A DNA stretch of 64,000 nucleotides. Origin: Trogon surrucura (lineage: Eukaryota; Chordata; Aves; Trogoniformes; Trogonidae). The DNA lies in contig CM036618.1 of the NCBI GenBank assembly GCA_020746105.1, forward strand, positions 40,829,014-40,893,013, given 5' to 3'. This document shows positions 26,497 through 37,017 of the stretch, piece by piece; positions within the stretch are counted from its first letter, which is position 1; every line of letters begins with the position of its first letter. A program made the position numbers and the translations under genes. Below the pieces are notes generated by a model, which was not told the origin of the DNA, did not search any database, and worked only from the letters and a program-made list of their open reading frames with translations.

Positions 26497-27683
26497 TGTT
26501 TTGGTTTGGCCTGGCTGGATTTTGGCGGCGGTGGGGGGAGCTGCAGGGTGGCTTCTGCAAGAAACTGTTAGAAGCTCCCCGAGTTTGACAGAGCCAATGC
26601 CAGCCGGCTCCAAAGAGGGACCTGCCTCTGGCCAAGGCTGAGCCTATCAGTAAGGTGATACAAGAGGAACGGCTCTGTGAAAACATATTTAAGAACGGGG
26701 AAAAGAACTGCACCATAACAGCTGGCACAGAGATGGAGGAGTGAGAATCTGTGTAGACACCCAGGTCAGTGAAGAAGGAGGGGGGGGAGGATGAGCTCCA
26801 GGCGCAGAAGCAGAGAGTCCCCGGGGTCCGTGGTGAAGACCATGGTGAAGCAGGTTGTCCCCCTGCAGCCCATGGGCGAGGTACAGATGTCCACTGTGAG
26901 GATCACCGTGTAGATGTCCACCGTGTAGAGGGCTTCACGCCTTGTGGGTGGATGTCTGAAGGGGGCTGTAGCCCGTGGGAAACCCACATCAGAGCAAGTC
27001 GCTGCTGGAGCCTGTAGCCCGTGGAAGAGAGGAATGCCCACGCTGGAGCAGGTTGGCCGGTGGGACTTTTGGGATGCTGCGGGGGACTCGCGCTGGAGCA
27101 GTTTCCCCTGAAGGACTGCGCCTCAGACTCATGAGGGGTGGGCTGCCCCTCGTGAAGTGTCTCACATTGGGCAGTTTGTGATGAATTGCCCTTCATGGGA
27201 TGACTCACACGGAGAAGAGAGCGTGAAGCTTGTCTCCCGTGAGAGGGACCCCACAGTGGCCCTGGGGAAGAGTGAAGAGTCCTCCTCCAGAGTGAAGAAA
27301 CGGTGGAACCAACGTCGGATGGACTGACCACAACCCCCATTCCCTGTCCCCCTGCGCCGCTCGGGGGGAGGAGGTGGAGAAACCGGGATTGATGTTAAGC
27401 CTGGGAAGAAGGGAGGGATGGGGGGAAGGTGTTCTGTTTTTAAGATCTGTTTGCTCTTTCTCACTTCTCACTACTCCTCTCTGATTAGTTCTTTTAATAA
27501 ATGTACCTAATTTCCCCAAAACTGAGTCTGTTTTGCCCGGGACGGTAAATGAGAGTGATCTCCCTGTCCTTATCTCAAACCCTGAGACCTTGTAATTATT
27601 TTCTGCCCCTGTCTAGCAGTGAAGGGGGAGTGAGAGAGCGGCTGTGTGGGTACCTGGCTGCCGGCCAGGGTCAAACCATGACA
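26497..27683 (+). mobile_element. ERV solo LTR (ERVL-like), nested in CR1
   Basis: This 1187 bp element begins TGTTTTGGTTTGGCC and ends GGTCAAACCATGACA, so it has TG...CA termini. An AATAAA at 27496-27501 lies about 180 bp before the 3' end, as expected for the R region, with U5 downstream. U3 contains loosely repeated 'CCCGTGG...GCTGGAGCAG' units between about 26930 and 27120. The flanks read AGAAG on the left and GAAG on the right, consistent with a 5-bp target duplication (AGAAG) with one A lost at the junction. Only one LTR and no internal gag/pol sequence are present, so it is a solo LTR left by LTR-LTR recombination. The inferred class is ERVL (class III), from the 5-bp duplication and overall resemblance to abundant avian LTRs. 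Confidence 0.85.
27496..27501 (+). promoter_or_regulatory. LTR polyadenylation signal AATAAA
   Basis: The hexamer lies in the solo LTR in the sense orientation. In copy 2 the same hexamer appears as TTTATT on the plus strand at 35868-35873, at the equivalent position, which supports it as the family's polyadenylation signal. Confidence 0.65.
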
Positions 27684-28373
27684 GAAGAAAAGGGCTTGGG
27701 GGTACTGGTGGATGAGAAGCTCAACATGAGCTGTCAGTGTGCACTTGCAGCCCAGAAAGCCAACTGTATCCTGGGCTGCATCACGAAGTGCATGGCTAAC
27801 AGGTCCAGGGAGGTGATTCTACCCCTCTACTCCACTCTCGTGAGACCCCACCTGGAGTACTGCGTCCAGTTCTGGAGCCCACAGCACAATAAAGATATGG
27901 ATGTGCTGGAGCGTGTCCAGAGAAGGGCCACGAGGATGATTAGAGGGCTGGAGCACCTCTCCTATGAAGACAGACTGAGAGAGTTGGGGTTGTTCAGTCT
28001 GGAGAAAAGAAGGCTCTGAGGAGACCTTATTGTGGCCTTCCAGTATCTCAAGGGGCCCTACAAGAAAGCTGGTGAGGGGCTTTTTAGGATGTTGAATAGT
28101 GATAGGACTAGAGGGATTAGATTAAAACTAGAGATGGATCAATTCAGATTGGATCTTAGGAAGAAGTTCTTGACCGTGAGGGTGGTGAGGCACTGGCACA
28201 GGTTGCCCAGAGAGGTGGTGGAAGCCCCACCCCTGGAAGTTTTTAAGGCCAGGCTAGATGGGGCTCTGGGCAGCCTGATCTAGTGGGGGATGTCCCTGCC
28301 CATGATGGGGGTGTTGGAATTAGATGATCTTTAAGGTCTCTTCCAACCCTGACAGTTCTATGGTTCTATAATT
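27684..28373 (+). mobile_element. CR1 LINE, 3' segment of the copy split by an LTR
   Basis: This resumes the CR1 interrupted at 26496, starting with the block [14 protein letters not shown], and runs through the ORF2 C-terminus and 3' UTR. It ends AGATGATCTTTAAGGTCTCTTCC... and a short TTCTATGGTTCTAT tail at about 28355-28373. The ORF2 frame (27684-28283) has one in-frame TGA at 28017-28019, after which the same frame continues to the family's normal end (FKARLDGALGSLI). In its upstream part this frame is fused to LTR U5 sequence (open from about 27549), an accidental chimera. Confidence 0.93.
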
Positions 28374-29627
28374 CAAGACAGTCTTTGGTATTGAATTTTA
28401 CTTCAAAACAAAAAGAACAAAGAGTGTGAGAGAGTGATTCACTCATGATTTCAGATAGTTCTGTATGATCTGTATTTGTTGCACGTGCATGTCTGCACTT
28501 TGCCATGTTTAGCACTGTCTGGGATTGTGCATTTCATATGTACTGATCATGGAAAAGTGATCACAGGGCCAAAAGCAAGGCATTATTACTGGTACTTTTG
28601 TAGGTGGATTTGTCAGAAGACCACAAGGTATATAGGCTATGGGATCCTATGTGTTTTGCTCTTTATAAAATATATTACTGCATATAACAAGGCAAGTACT
28701 TTCCAGAGCGATGAGGAATCTACATGGTTGAGAAAGGACATCACTTTATCACTTCACCTACTTTTCCCATCCTTTATACACCTTGAGATTTTTACATCCT
28801 TATAAAATTGTTCATTCACCCTTATCTACAGGAAAGACCTGCTAAAGTCTAGAACAGCAGAGTGAAATTTGGCATTCTTTTGTGACAATTTTACTTGCTG
28901 CAGCCTGTTATTATATCTGAATTTAGGAAGATGATAGGCAGCTGTGATGGACCTTCTGAGTGTGCTGTGACAGAACACATAGTACCAAACCAAGCTTTTC
29001 TCTATAAAGTATTCTCAAGAGTACAGAGATGTCAAAATTAGATGTTGAGAAATCAGTGCTTTGAAAATGCGTATATCTATCATGTTTTTTCTCAGGTGTA
29101 AATATTGCGTCAGATTTTGGCTGTGATCACTGCTCCTTTCAAAGGCAGAATATTTCATTAATACTTGAAGAAAACTGTGTATTTCTAGGAATTCTTGAAA
29201 ATGCTTGAGGAGTTGATGACTTTTTCACCCAGGAGATGCAAATCAATCACAAATGTGAGTCAGCTTATGCCTGTGGCATCTGGTGATCTAAAAAGCAGTA
29301 TCCATCAGCTCAGAAAAGGACTGCTGCTCGGGTGGAAATGGCAGTGGAGATATGCAATCCTAAAGTATTCCTGTATCAAAACTTCTTATTGAAGCATAAA
29401 GATCTGGGGCTACAATGTGGTTGAAGTATGTCACTGAGCTCAGTCTGGGTTCACAACCTGATGAAGGCAAAATTATTTCCTTTCCATGACAGTCATGACT
29501 ATGTGAATGGTGGGGATGACTTTTACTGCAGTGACAATGATCCTAGGAGGAAGGAGCAAAATGACTAGGAAGATCACAGCCCTGGATGCCAGGAGAGCAC
29601 TCTGGGGCCTATTCATGTGTCTGTCTG
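28374..29627. other. non-genic DNA
   Basis: No gene or repeat was recognised between the end of one CR1 and the start of the next fragment. Confidence 0.5.
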
Positions 29628-30500
29628 GAGATATCACATGGGATACAGCCCCGGAAAGAAGTTCATGAAAGCTGATTGCTTTTCAAGAATTCCCTCCTTT
29701 AAGCTCAAGAATGGTCCATCCTAGAGTGCAGGATATCAAGCCAAAAAGACAGGAGGTGTGCATGGATGAAGAAGAAACTCCTGACAAAACTCAAACATAA
29801 AAAGGAAGCATACAAGAGGTGGAACCAGGGGCAGTGGAGACAAGAGGAATGTGTCGTGAAGGGCTGAGCTTAGAAACTCCATCTGGAGTTAAATCTGGTG
29901 AGGGATGTAAAGGGCATCAAGAAAGGCTTCTACAGATACATCAGCAGAGAAAGGAAGACTAGAGAAAATGTGGGACAGCTGCTGAATAAGGCAAGAAACC
30001 TGGACATGGAAAAGGTCAAAGTATCAAATGCCTTCTTCACCTAGGTCTTTACTGATGAGACTGACCTTCGGGCATTCTAAGTCCATGAGACCTGGGAGAA
30101 AGTCTAGAGCAAGACCTCTCCTTTCTGGAGGAAGATCAAGTTAGGGAACATTTAGACAAACTGGACATATGTAAATCCATGGGGCTTGATGGGATACATC
30201 CATAAGTGCAGAGGCAGCCGACTGATGTTTTTGCAAGGCCACTCTCGATTGTGTTTGAAAGATGTTGGTGATCTGGGGAGGTTCCTGAGATCTGGGAGAA
30301 AGTAAATATCTTCAGAAATGTCGAGAAGGAGGACTCAAGACTGGTCAGCCTCATCTTGATCTTTGGGAAGGTAATAGAGCAAGTAATTTCTGGAAACCAT
30401 TTCCAAACTTATTTGGGACAGGAAGGGGACTAGGAGAAGTCAGAGTGGATTTATGAAGGGGAAATAATCCTTGGCCAGATTCCTGGCCTTTACTGGGGTC
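29628..30500 (+). mobile_element. CR1 LINE, ORF2 linker/early RT fragment lacking its 3' half
   Basis: Across shifted frames the sequence encodes pieces of the CR1 ORF2 segment between the endonuclease and reverse transcriptase: an 'ITWDTAPE' block, 'KLKHKKEAYKRW', 'GFYRYISRERKTREN', 'VSNAFFT-stop-VFTDE', 'LDICKSMGLDGIHP' and 'SGFMKGK'. Several stops and frameshifts make it an old, dead copy. It stops around 30.5 kb before RT motif A and has neither ORF2 C-terminus nor octamer tail nearby. That is the opposite of normal CR1 5' truncation and implies loss of the 3' part. Confidence 0.85.
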
Positions 30501-30954
30501 TTTGCAGGAATTCCATGAAAAATACTAATCCTTTGCAATTTGACTCATGTGTTTGTTACTATTGTTTACTGACCTGAAACAAGGGGCCTTTTTTCTCCAA
30601 CTTTTATACTTTACAAATTTCATTGGAGTCTGAAAGTCACAAAAAATAATAAATAATGTTAAGATTCAGTTCTCACTAATTTATGTCATATTGTATCTAA
30701 TTCTCCATCTACACTACATGTGGTTGATTCAGATCATAAACTCTTCAAGGCAGGGAGCGTGTGCATTAATGCAACTACAAAAAGACATTGCATGTTTTTC
30801 ACTAAATAGTGACTTTGGAAGGTATTCGTAGAATGACAGTCACATTAAATAGCTTGGCACTTTGTGAAAGTGTATTCTGTGTATAATCCCTGCCTACTTC
30901 TCTTTGGTTATTTTTCTTTTCCTTTCTTTTCTTTTTTTTTTTTTTTTTTCCTAG
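30501..30954. other. non-genic DNA ending in a long pyrimidine tract
   Basis: AT-rich sequence with no gene. The last 45 bases (about 30910-30950) are almost pure T with a few C, ending CCTAG, an excellent polypyrimidine tract and 3' splice site for the adjacent candidate exon. Confidence 0.5.
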
Positions 30955-31179
30955 TTCATCTGCACATGTGCAGATAGCCAAGCTGCAAATTCCCAGCAGG
31001 CTTCTGAGGACAGGCTTGGTTACAGTGTGCAGTAATCCGTAAACACCGTGCCATGCAGTTCAGCCTGGTTCGCTGGCTCCTTCTGGCTCCAAGAAATCTG
31101 ACAGCTGACAGGACACCCCCAGGGAGGAAGACGTGCGAGTCAGGACCTTTCTCACTACTTCCAAGAAAAGGGATTAAAA
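30955..31179 (+). other. candidate exon with ATG, unverified
   Basis: The segment is bounded by a very strong acceptor (long T/C tract then CCTAG ending at 30954) and a consensus donor GTAAGTAA at 31180. All three frames have stops in the first 100 bases, so the left part would be 5' untranslated. From the ATG at 31053 (context CCGTGCCATGC) the frame stays open 42 codons to the donor, phase 1. The peptide starts MQFSLVRWLLLAPRN, with a hydrophobic, Arg-containing start like a signal or mitochondrial leader. Read through without splicing it would stop after 44 codons at 31185-31187. Local GC and CpG are higher than in neighbouring DNA. I do not recognise the gene. Poly-T tracts plus GTAAGT can arise by chance. 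Confidence 0.35.
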
Positions 31180-31187
31180 GTAAGTAA

Positions 31188-33590
31188 TTTTTTTCCCTCC
31201 TGTAAGTGAATAATTTAGGTTGGTTTTTTCCCCCCTTTTTGCTGGCACAACAATTCACATGTGCATACCTCTCTGTGTCTAATTAAGAAGGAACCATACT
31301 GCAATAAAATTGTCAAAGCAGTAATCTTTTAATTCCTGGAAAAAATAAAACCTCTAAGGCAAAAAACACTTAGTAATTAAGAACTTCAACATTTGCAGAT
31401 CACACTGACCCAGGAGTTAGAGAGTGGTGTCTATAAGTTGTTTCTTTCTCTCCTGTGGCTACCAGCTGCCTTTGGTCTTCTGTTTCACAAACCTCTTGTT
31501 TAACGATTTTGTTTTCACCTGCCCTCTATGTTTTCCTTCTTTTTTTTTTGCCCTTGTTCACTTTTCTTGGAAATAGCTTTCTCTTTTCTGTCTGTTTTTG
31601 GCACTTCTCCTGTGTGCTTCCACCTCCCTCCTCCTCCTTGTCCTTCTGTCCCTCCTGTGTTTTCTTCCATGGCCAGTGCTGTTTTTTACCTCAGCACCTC
31701 ATTGTTCTCCCCTTTTGTTGGGTCCCTATGACAGGATTGCTGTTCAGGGCTGAGATTTTCCTTCGATGGAAACCTGTCCATCCTGGGAACGTAACTGGGG
31801 GCTGAGGAACACGAAGAAGTGGCTCAGAGGAACTGAGTTGTGTTGCACTGACAGGATACCCACCTATGTGAAACTCCGTGATCTTTTAAGGACTTTTATA
31901 AGTTGCCAAGCAGTTTCATCACATATTCCTTAATTTTCAGTCAAGAAAAACGGGAATAAAAGTAATTGCTGAAAGACTAACCACAGGAGGAAAGAAGCTT
32001 TCAGCCCAACAGGATCAGGCTTACAAAGAACCAGAACAAAAACCCCCCAATATCAAGTTGTGTTTGAACACACCGTCCTAAACATAATTTGCACAGGTTT
32101 ATGAGGAATGATCTTTTTGAAATATTCTTAAGGCAAGCACTCCCTGACAAGAAAATATTACTATCTAAATAATAATGTTGTTCTAACCTCTGCATATATG
32201 AGTGGCAAAAAAAATGTTGATTTCAGCAAAGTACAAAAAAAAGATTAGAAGGCATCAAGAAAGGAAAGGATAAAATTCTTTCTCTGAGTAAATTACCATA
32301 CTGCAAGGAAGCGATGCTGTGGCATTAACTCCAGAAGTCTTGTTCTTAGAGCATCGTGGGATTTAGAGATTCCTGCTGCTGCTGGAAAACGCAACGAAAA
32401 ATCAATATTTCACCAAGGGAAGCCCCTGGCAAAGTTCAGCATAGCTGTAGATACATATTTGTTAAAGGTGGGAACACATTTTATTTGAAGTCTATTTTTT
32501 TGCTACAAATGCTGGGCTCAATCCAGAGCAATGCTATCTCTTTCCAGTGAGGTAGCTACATTGACTCAGAGCAGAAATTGGCCCCAAGTGTTTTTACGTT
32601 TTTTGTTGTCTTTCTTCATTACTGAGTGAATTTTAGGTAGGTCTTTTGTATCTAAGAAGTCAAATGTGAAATCAGTCATTGTGTTGGGCTACTGGGAGAT
32701 GACTAATAATTTGAAAGAAGTCATAAGTAGTTCTAAACTCTTTATATTGCACAAGCAATATTTTTTGTGCATGTTAAACTACTTCAAATATTCAGGTATT
32801 TTTTTGGTTGAACAAGTATTTTGGAAGCAAAAATGATGTCGAAGTAATACGACTCTTGCAAATGTCTGTTTGAAACATAATAATCAGAACTGCATTTTCG
32901 GTCTTTGGCTGTGGAAGATGAAAAGCATTTGCTGCTCCTACCCCTCCTCTCTCCCCTTGTATTCAATCATTATCTCTTTAGAAAAATTGTCCATCAGTAG
33001 TTAACAAATTGCATGTTTTGATTCCATGCCATGCTTAACCTGTTGTTACTTCAGCATAGGAGTCCTGTGTCCTGCTGGCCTGGGGAATCCAGCTGTGGTG
33101 GCCATGGTAGCCTCTGACCTGAAAACTTTGCCCCTGAGGAGCTGCTACTATTTCCAAGGGGGTAGAAAGGCAGTGGACTGGAGGTAAGTCATCAATGTCC
33201 TCTGTGACTGGGTTTATGCGCTGCTGCTGCACCTGCTTTCACGTAACTCGTGAAGACCAGTCTAGAAACCGCTGTCTGGCTTCCACCAGTAAAATGTTGG
33301 ACCACCATGTTGTCACACAGAGGGATTTAGTAGATGGTGTAAGTGGATATTAAACACTGAGACACTATGCAACAGGAAAAGAGATGCTTTTCAAAAGAAT
33401 ACTCTGTGCATATAGATAATTTATGGTATATATCAAGACTAACCCATGAGCCAGTGGTGAGACAGGAGCAGTGTTTGGGAGTCTTGCTGTTCCTGGTGTA
33501 AGCATATCCTCCAGATTATTGGAAAGACTAGTAAATTCCTATCTCCAGAAAAAAACCTGAGGCTCGTCCCAGCAAGACTACTTTAAATTA
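31188..33590. other. non-genic DNA with a pyrimidine-rich tract
   Basis: 31440-31735 is strongly C+T biased on the plus strand (many CCT, TTC and CTTTT words). That explains the open, Phe/Cys/Leu/Ser-rich frames there, with no domain meaning. The remainder is AT-rich with no recognised feature. Confidence 0.5.
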
Positions 33591-33655
33591 ATTGGGGGTT
33601 GGACCAGATGGTCTTTTGAGGTCCCTTCCAACCTCCGGCATTCTGTGATTCTGTG
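33591..33655 (+). mobile_element. CR1 LINE, 3'-end fragment
   Basis: A 65-bp piece of the CR1 3' UTR: TTGGACCAGATGGTCTTTTGAGG...CCTTCCAACC followed by two ATTCTGTG octamers. No ORF2 remains. An extremely 5'-truncated insertion. Confidence 0.88.
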
Positions 33656-34380
33656 AAATTTTACACTTAGCTCGTGACACATCTTCTGTGGAGTTCTCAC
33701 CAGGGATGGAGGATTTCAGTGAATTGCATGTGCCTGTTCTGCAGGACAGGTACTGCTGCCCGTTCAGATGTGACCTCTCCTCTCTTGTGCCAGGCAAAGT
33801 GTCAGTGCTTGTAAAGAAAGATACAGTGAGCTTCTAACCTTCTGAGCTTATATATTGTCTATCTAAGCTATGGTAACCCTATTAAAAAGACAGTGCTCAG
33901 CTTTTAAAAAAGTCGTATCACATTTCTGTAGATACAGTTGTAGTTTCTGGATGTAAATATTAGAGCAACCATTTATTCTTGAGCAGATATTACTGCAGTG
34001 TCTCTGCCATAGATTGTTAGCTGCTCACTTCTTCTACAGGGTTAGTTGAGCTACCAGATTTCATTAAGTATCAGGCTTATATGAGTACTTCGTTTTGATA
34101 GTTTAACTAGTGAGCATAGAACTGTTTTTCTTAATCTTGTAAGTTATGTGAAGGAACATACTGTAAAATGACATCAGTGAATACTTGAAAGAATCCTCTG
34201 CTAAATAATATGTTACCACTTAAATAGGGGTCATTTATGCTCCATTTGGGCCATTAATTTTATTTTGACACAAAGCAGAAATTTGCTTAGGACTGGTGGA
34301 AAAAAAATTGGAAGATTAATTGATGTGGCTGTGTGTTCAAAGCTTGATGGTGGTAATATACTTGTAATGCAATCCGTAAT
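33656..34380. other. non-genic DNA
   Basis: No gene or repeat was recognised between two CR1 insertions. Confidence 0.5.
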
Positions 34381-34478
34381 CATAGAATCATAGAGTTATT
34401 TTGGTTGGAAAAGACCTTTAAGATCATTAAGTCCAACCATTAAACTAACACTGCCAAGTCCACCCCTAAATCATATCC

Positions 34479-34898
34479 CTAAGCATGTCTTTGAAATACC
34501 CCCGGGGATGGTGACACCACTACTTGCCAGAGCAGTCTGTTGTAATGCATAACAATGCTTTCAGTGAAGAATTTTTTCATAATATCCAATCTAAAACTTC
34601 CATAGTACAACCTGAGCCCATTTCCTCTTGTCTTGTTGCTTATTACGTTGGAGAAGAGAATGACACCCATCTCGCTACAACCTCCTTTCAGGTAGTTGTA
34701 GAGAGTGAGAAGGTCTACCCTAAACCTCTTATCCTCCAGACTAAATGATCCCAGTTCCCTCAGACAATTCTCATAAGACTTGTTCTCCAGACCCTTCAAC
34801 GGCATTGTTGTCTTTCTTTGGACATGCTCCAGCACCTCAGTGTCTTTCTTGTAGTGAGAGGCCCAAAACTGAACACAGGACTGGAGGTGCAGCTTCAC
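34479..34898 (-). pseudogene. CR1 ORF2 C-terminal remnant (minus strand)
   Basis: A 139-codon open piece of the ORF2 C-terminus, with blocks LRELGSFSLEDKRFRVDLL, KGGCSEMGVILFS, NKTRGNGLRL and VSPSPGVF. The domain is downstream of the RT catalytic core. The frame does not continue with the upstream RT, which lies in other frames, so it is a broken pseudogene. Confidence 0.85.
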
Positions 34899-35409
34899 CA
34901 GTGCTGAGTACAGAGGGCAATCACTTGACTCATCCTGCTGGCCACACTATTCTTGATATAGGCCAGGGTGCCTTTGGCCTTCTTGGCCACCTGGGCACAC
35001 TGCTGGCTCACGTTCAGCCAGCTGTCCATCAACACCCCCAGGTTCTTTTCTGATAGGCAGCTCTCCAGCCTCTCTTTCCCAAGCCTCTATCGCTGCCTGT
35101 GCAGGACTCAGTACTTGGCCTTTGTGAACTTCACACAGTTGCCCCCTTGGTTCACCAATCCAGCCTGTCAAGATCCCTTTATAGAGCCTTCATACCCTGC
35201 AGCATATCTATGCTCCCACCTAGCATCATTTTGTCCACAAACTTACTAAAGGTGCACTTGATCCCCTCATCCAGATCGTTGATAAAAATTGTAAACAAAA
35301 TTGGCCCTGATATTGAGCCCTGGGAAACACCACTCATGACCATCTACCAATTGAATTTAACTCCATTCACCACCACTCTTTGGGTCCAGCTTTTCAGCTG
35401 GCTGTTAAC

Positions 35410-35673
35410 TCAGAGCAGCATGCACCCATCCAAGCCATGAGCAGCCAGTTTCTCCAGGAGAATGCTGTGGGAAATGGTGTCAAAAGTTTTACTAAAGTTG
35501 AGGTAGACAACATCCACAGTCTTTCCCTCATTGACTAGGTGGGTCACCTTGTCACAGGAGGAGATCATGTTAGTCAAGCAGGACATGCCTTTCATAAACC
35601 CATGCTGATTGGGCATGATCACCTGGTTGTCCTGCATGTGTGTCGTGATGGCACTCAAGATAATCTGCTCCAA
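35410..35673 (-). pseudogene. CR1 reverse transcriptase N-terminal remnant
   Basis: An 88-codon open piece of the CR1 RT fingers/palm: NQHGFMKGMSCLTN, then motif A as VVYLNFSKTFDTISHS and SILLEKLAAHGLDG. The catalytic aspartate of motif A is replaced by asparagine, so this copy could not polymerise even if translated. The upstream part of the same ORF2 is separated by the LTR inserted at 35686-36871. Confidence 0.88.
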
Positions 35674-35680
35674 AACCTTC

Positions 35681-35685
35681 GCCGG
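35681..35685. repeat. target site duplication GCCGG (left)
   Basis: GCCGG directly precedes the TG terminus of the LTR. The identical GCCGG follows its CA terminus at 36872-36876. Removing one copy and the LTR restores continuous CR1 sequence. Confidence 0.9.
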
Positions 35686-36871
35686 TGTCGTGATTTAACC
35701 CTGGCCGGCAGCCAGGTACCCATACAGCCACTCTCTCGCTCCCCCTTGACTGCTGAACAGGGGGAGAAAATATTTCCAAGGGCTCAGGGTTTGAGGTAAG
35801 GACAGGGAGATCACTCTCATTTACCGTCCCGGGCAAAACAGACTCAGTTTTGGGGAAATTAGGAACATTTATTAAAAGAACTAATCAGAGAAGAGTAGTG
35901 AGAAGTGAGAAAGAGCAAACAGATCTTAACAAACAGAACACCTTCCCCCCATCCCTCCCTTCTTCCCGGGCTTAACATCAATCCCGGTTTCTCCACCTCC
36001 TCCCCCCGAGTGGCGCAGGGGGACAGGGAATGGGGCTTACGGTCAGTTCATCCGACGTTGGTTCCACCGCTTCTTCATTCCGGGGGAGGACTCTTCACTC
36101 TTCCCCAGGGCCATTGTGGGGTCCCTCTCACGGGAGACAAACTTCATGCTCTCTTCTCCGTGTGAGTCATCCCATGAAGGGCAATTCATCACAAACTGCC
36201 CAAGGCGAGACACCTCACGAGGGGCAGCCCACCTCTCGTGAGTCTGAGGCACAGTCCTTCGGGGAAACTGCTCCAGCGTGAGCCACCCACAGCGTCCCAA
36301 AAGTCCCACTGGCCAACCTGCTCCAGCGTGGGCATTCCTCTCTTCCACGGGCTACAGGTTCCGGCAGCGACTTGCTCTGATGTGGGCTTCCCACGGGCTA
36401 CAGTCCCCTTTCAGGCATCCACCCACATGGTGTGGAGTCCTCGGTGGACAACTACGCGATGATCCTCACGGTGGACATCTGCACCTTGCCCATGGGCTGC
36501 AGGGGGACAACCCGCTTCACCATGGTCTTCACTACGGACCCGGGGGACTCTCTCTGCTCCGGCGTCTGGAGCTCATCCTCCCCTCCTCCTTCTTCACTGA
36601 CCTTGGTGTCTACACAGATTCTCACTCCTCCATCTCTGTGCCAGCTGTTAATGGCGCAGTTCTTTTTCCCGTTCGTAAATATGTTTTTCACAGAGGCGTT
36701 CCTCTGCTATCACCTTACTGATAGGCTCAGCCTTGGCCAGCGGCGGGTCCCTCTTTAGAGCTGTCTGGCATTGACTCTATCAAACTTGGGGAGCTTCTAG
36801 CAGCTTCTTGCAGAAGCCACCCTGCAGCTCCCCGCCCCGCCGCCAAAATCCGGCCAGGCCAAACGAAAACA
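35686..36871 (-). mobile_element. ERV solo LTR (ERVL-like), nested in CR1, opposite to the first copy
   Basis: This 1186 bp element has TG...CA termini: TGTCGTGATTTAACCC at the left (the antisense of the 3' end) and GGCCAAACGAAAACA at the right. The sense strand is minus. The polyadenylation signal is TTTATT on the plus strand at 35868-35873. A perfect 5-bp target duplication (GCCGG) flanks it. By eye, aligned sense strands of this copy and 26497-27683 are roughly 90% identical along their length with small indels. No internal gag/pol is present, so it is a solo LTR. The 5-bp duplication and terminal sequence fit class III/ERVL, an inference from family knowledge. Confidence 0.9.
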
Positions 36872-36876
36872 GCCGG
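36872..36876. repeat. target site duplication GCCGG (right)
   Basis: Second copy of the 5-bp duplication made on LTR insertion, directly after the CA terminus at 36871. Confidence 0.9.
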
Positions 36877-37017
36877 CGTTGAGGTCAGACTGACAGGCCT
36901 GTAGTTCCTTGAATCCTCCTTCTGACCCTTCTTGTAGATAGGCCTCATATTTACTAACCTCCAGTTCACTGAGACCTCCTTGGTTAGCCAGGATGCTGGT
37001 GAATGATGGAAAATGGC

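Larger units (their letters stand above)
34381..35685 (-). mobile_element. CR1 LINE, 3' segment of a long copy split by an LTR
   Basis: Minus-strand CR1 whose octamer tail (CATAGAATCATAGA on the plus strand) starts at 34381. The 3' UTR, ORF2 C-terminus (for example LQSCVQFWASHYKKDTEVLEHV) and reverse transcriptase follow to the right. RT motif A reads VVYLNFSKTFDT, with the first catalytic Asp changed to Asn, and the FADD motif is degraded to about FVDK. Several stops and frameshifts are present, so it is inactive. The element is cut at 35685 by an LTR and continues from 36872. Together the two parts give about 2 kb of CR1, the longest copy in the window. Confidence 0.93.

Noticed and set aside
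30956..31258. 100-codon minus-strand ORF over the candidate exon
   Set aside because: It runs through the T-rich intron-like flank and has no motif. The plus-strand splice signals explain the region better.
36452..36691. 80-codon minus-strand ORF starting with an ATG inside LTR copy 2
   Set aside because: It lies wholly in LTR U3. The equivalent frame in copy 1 is interrupted by indels, so there is no sign of selection for coding.
26497..36871. The two LTRs as the 5' and 3' LTRs of one large provirus
   Set aside because: They are in opposite orientation, have different flanking duplications, and no gag/pol lies between them.
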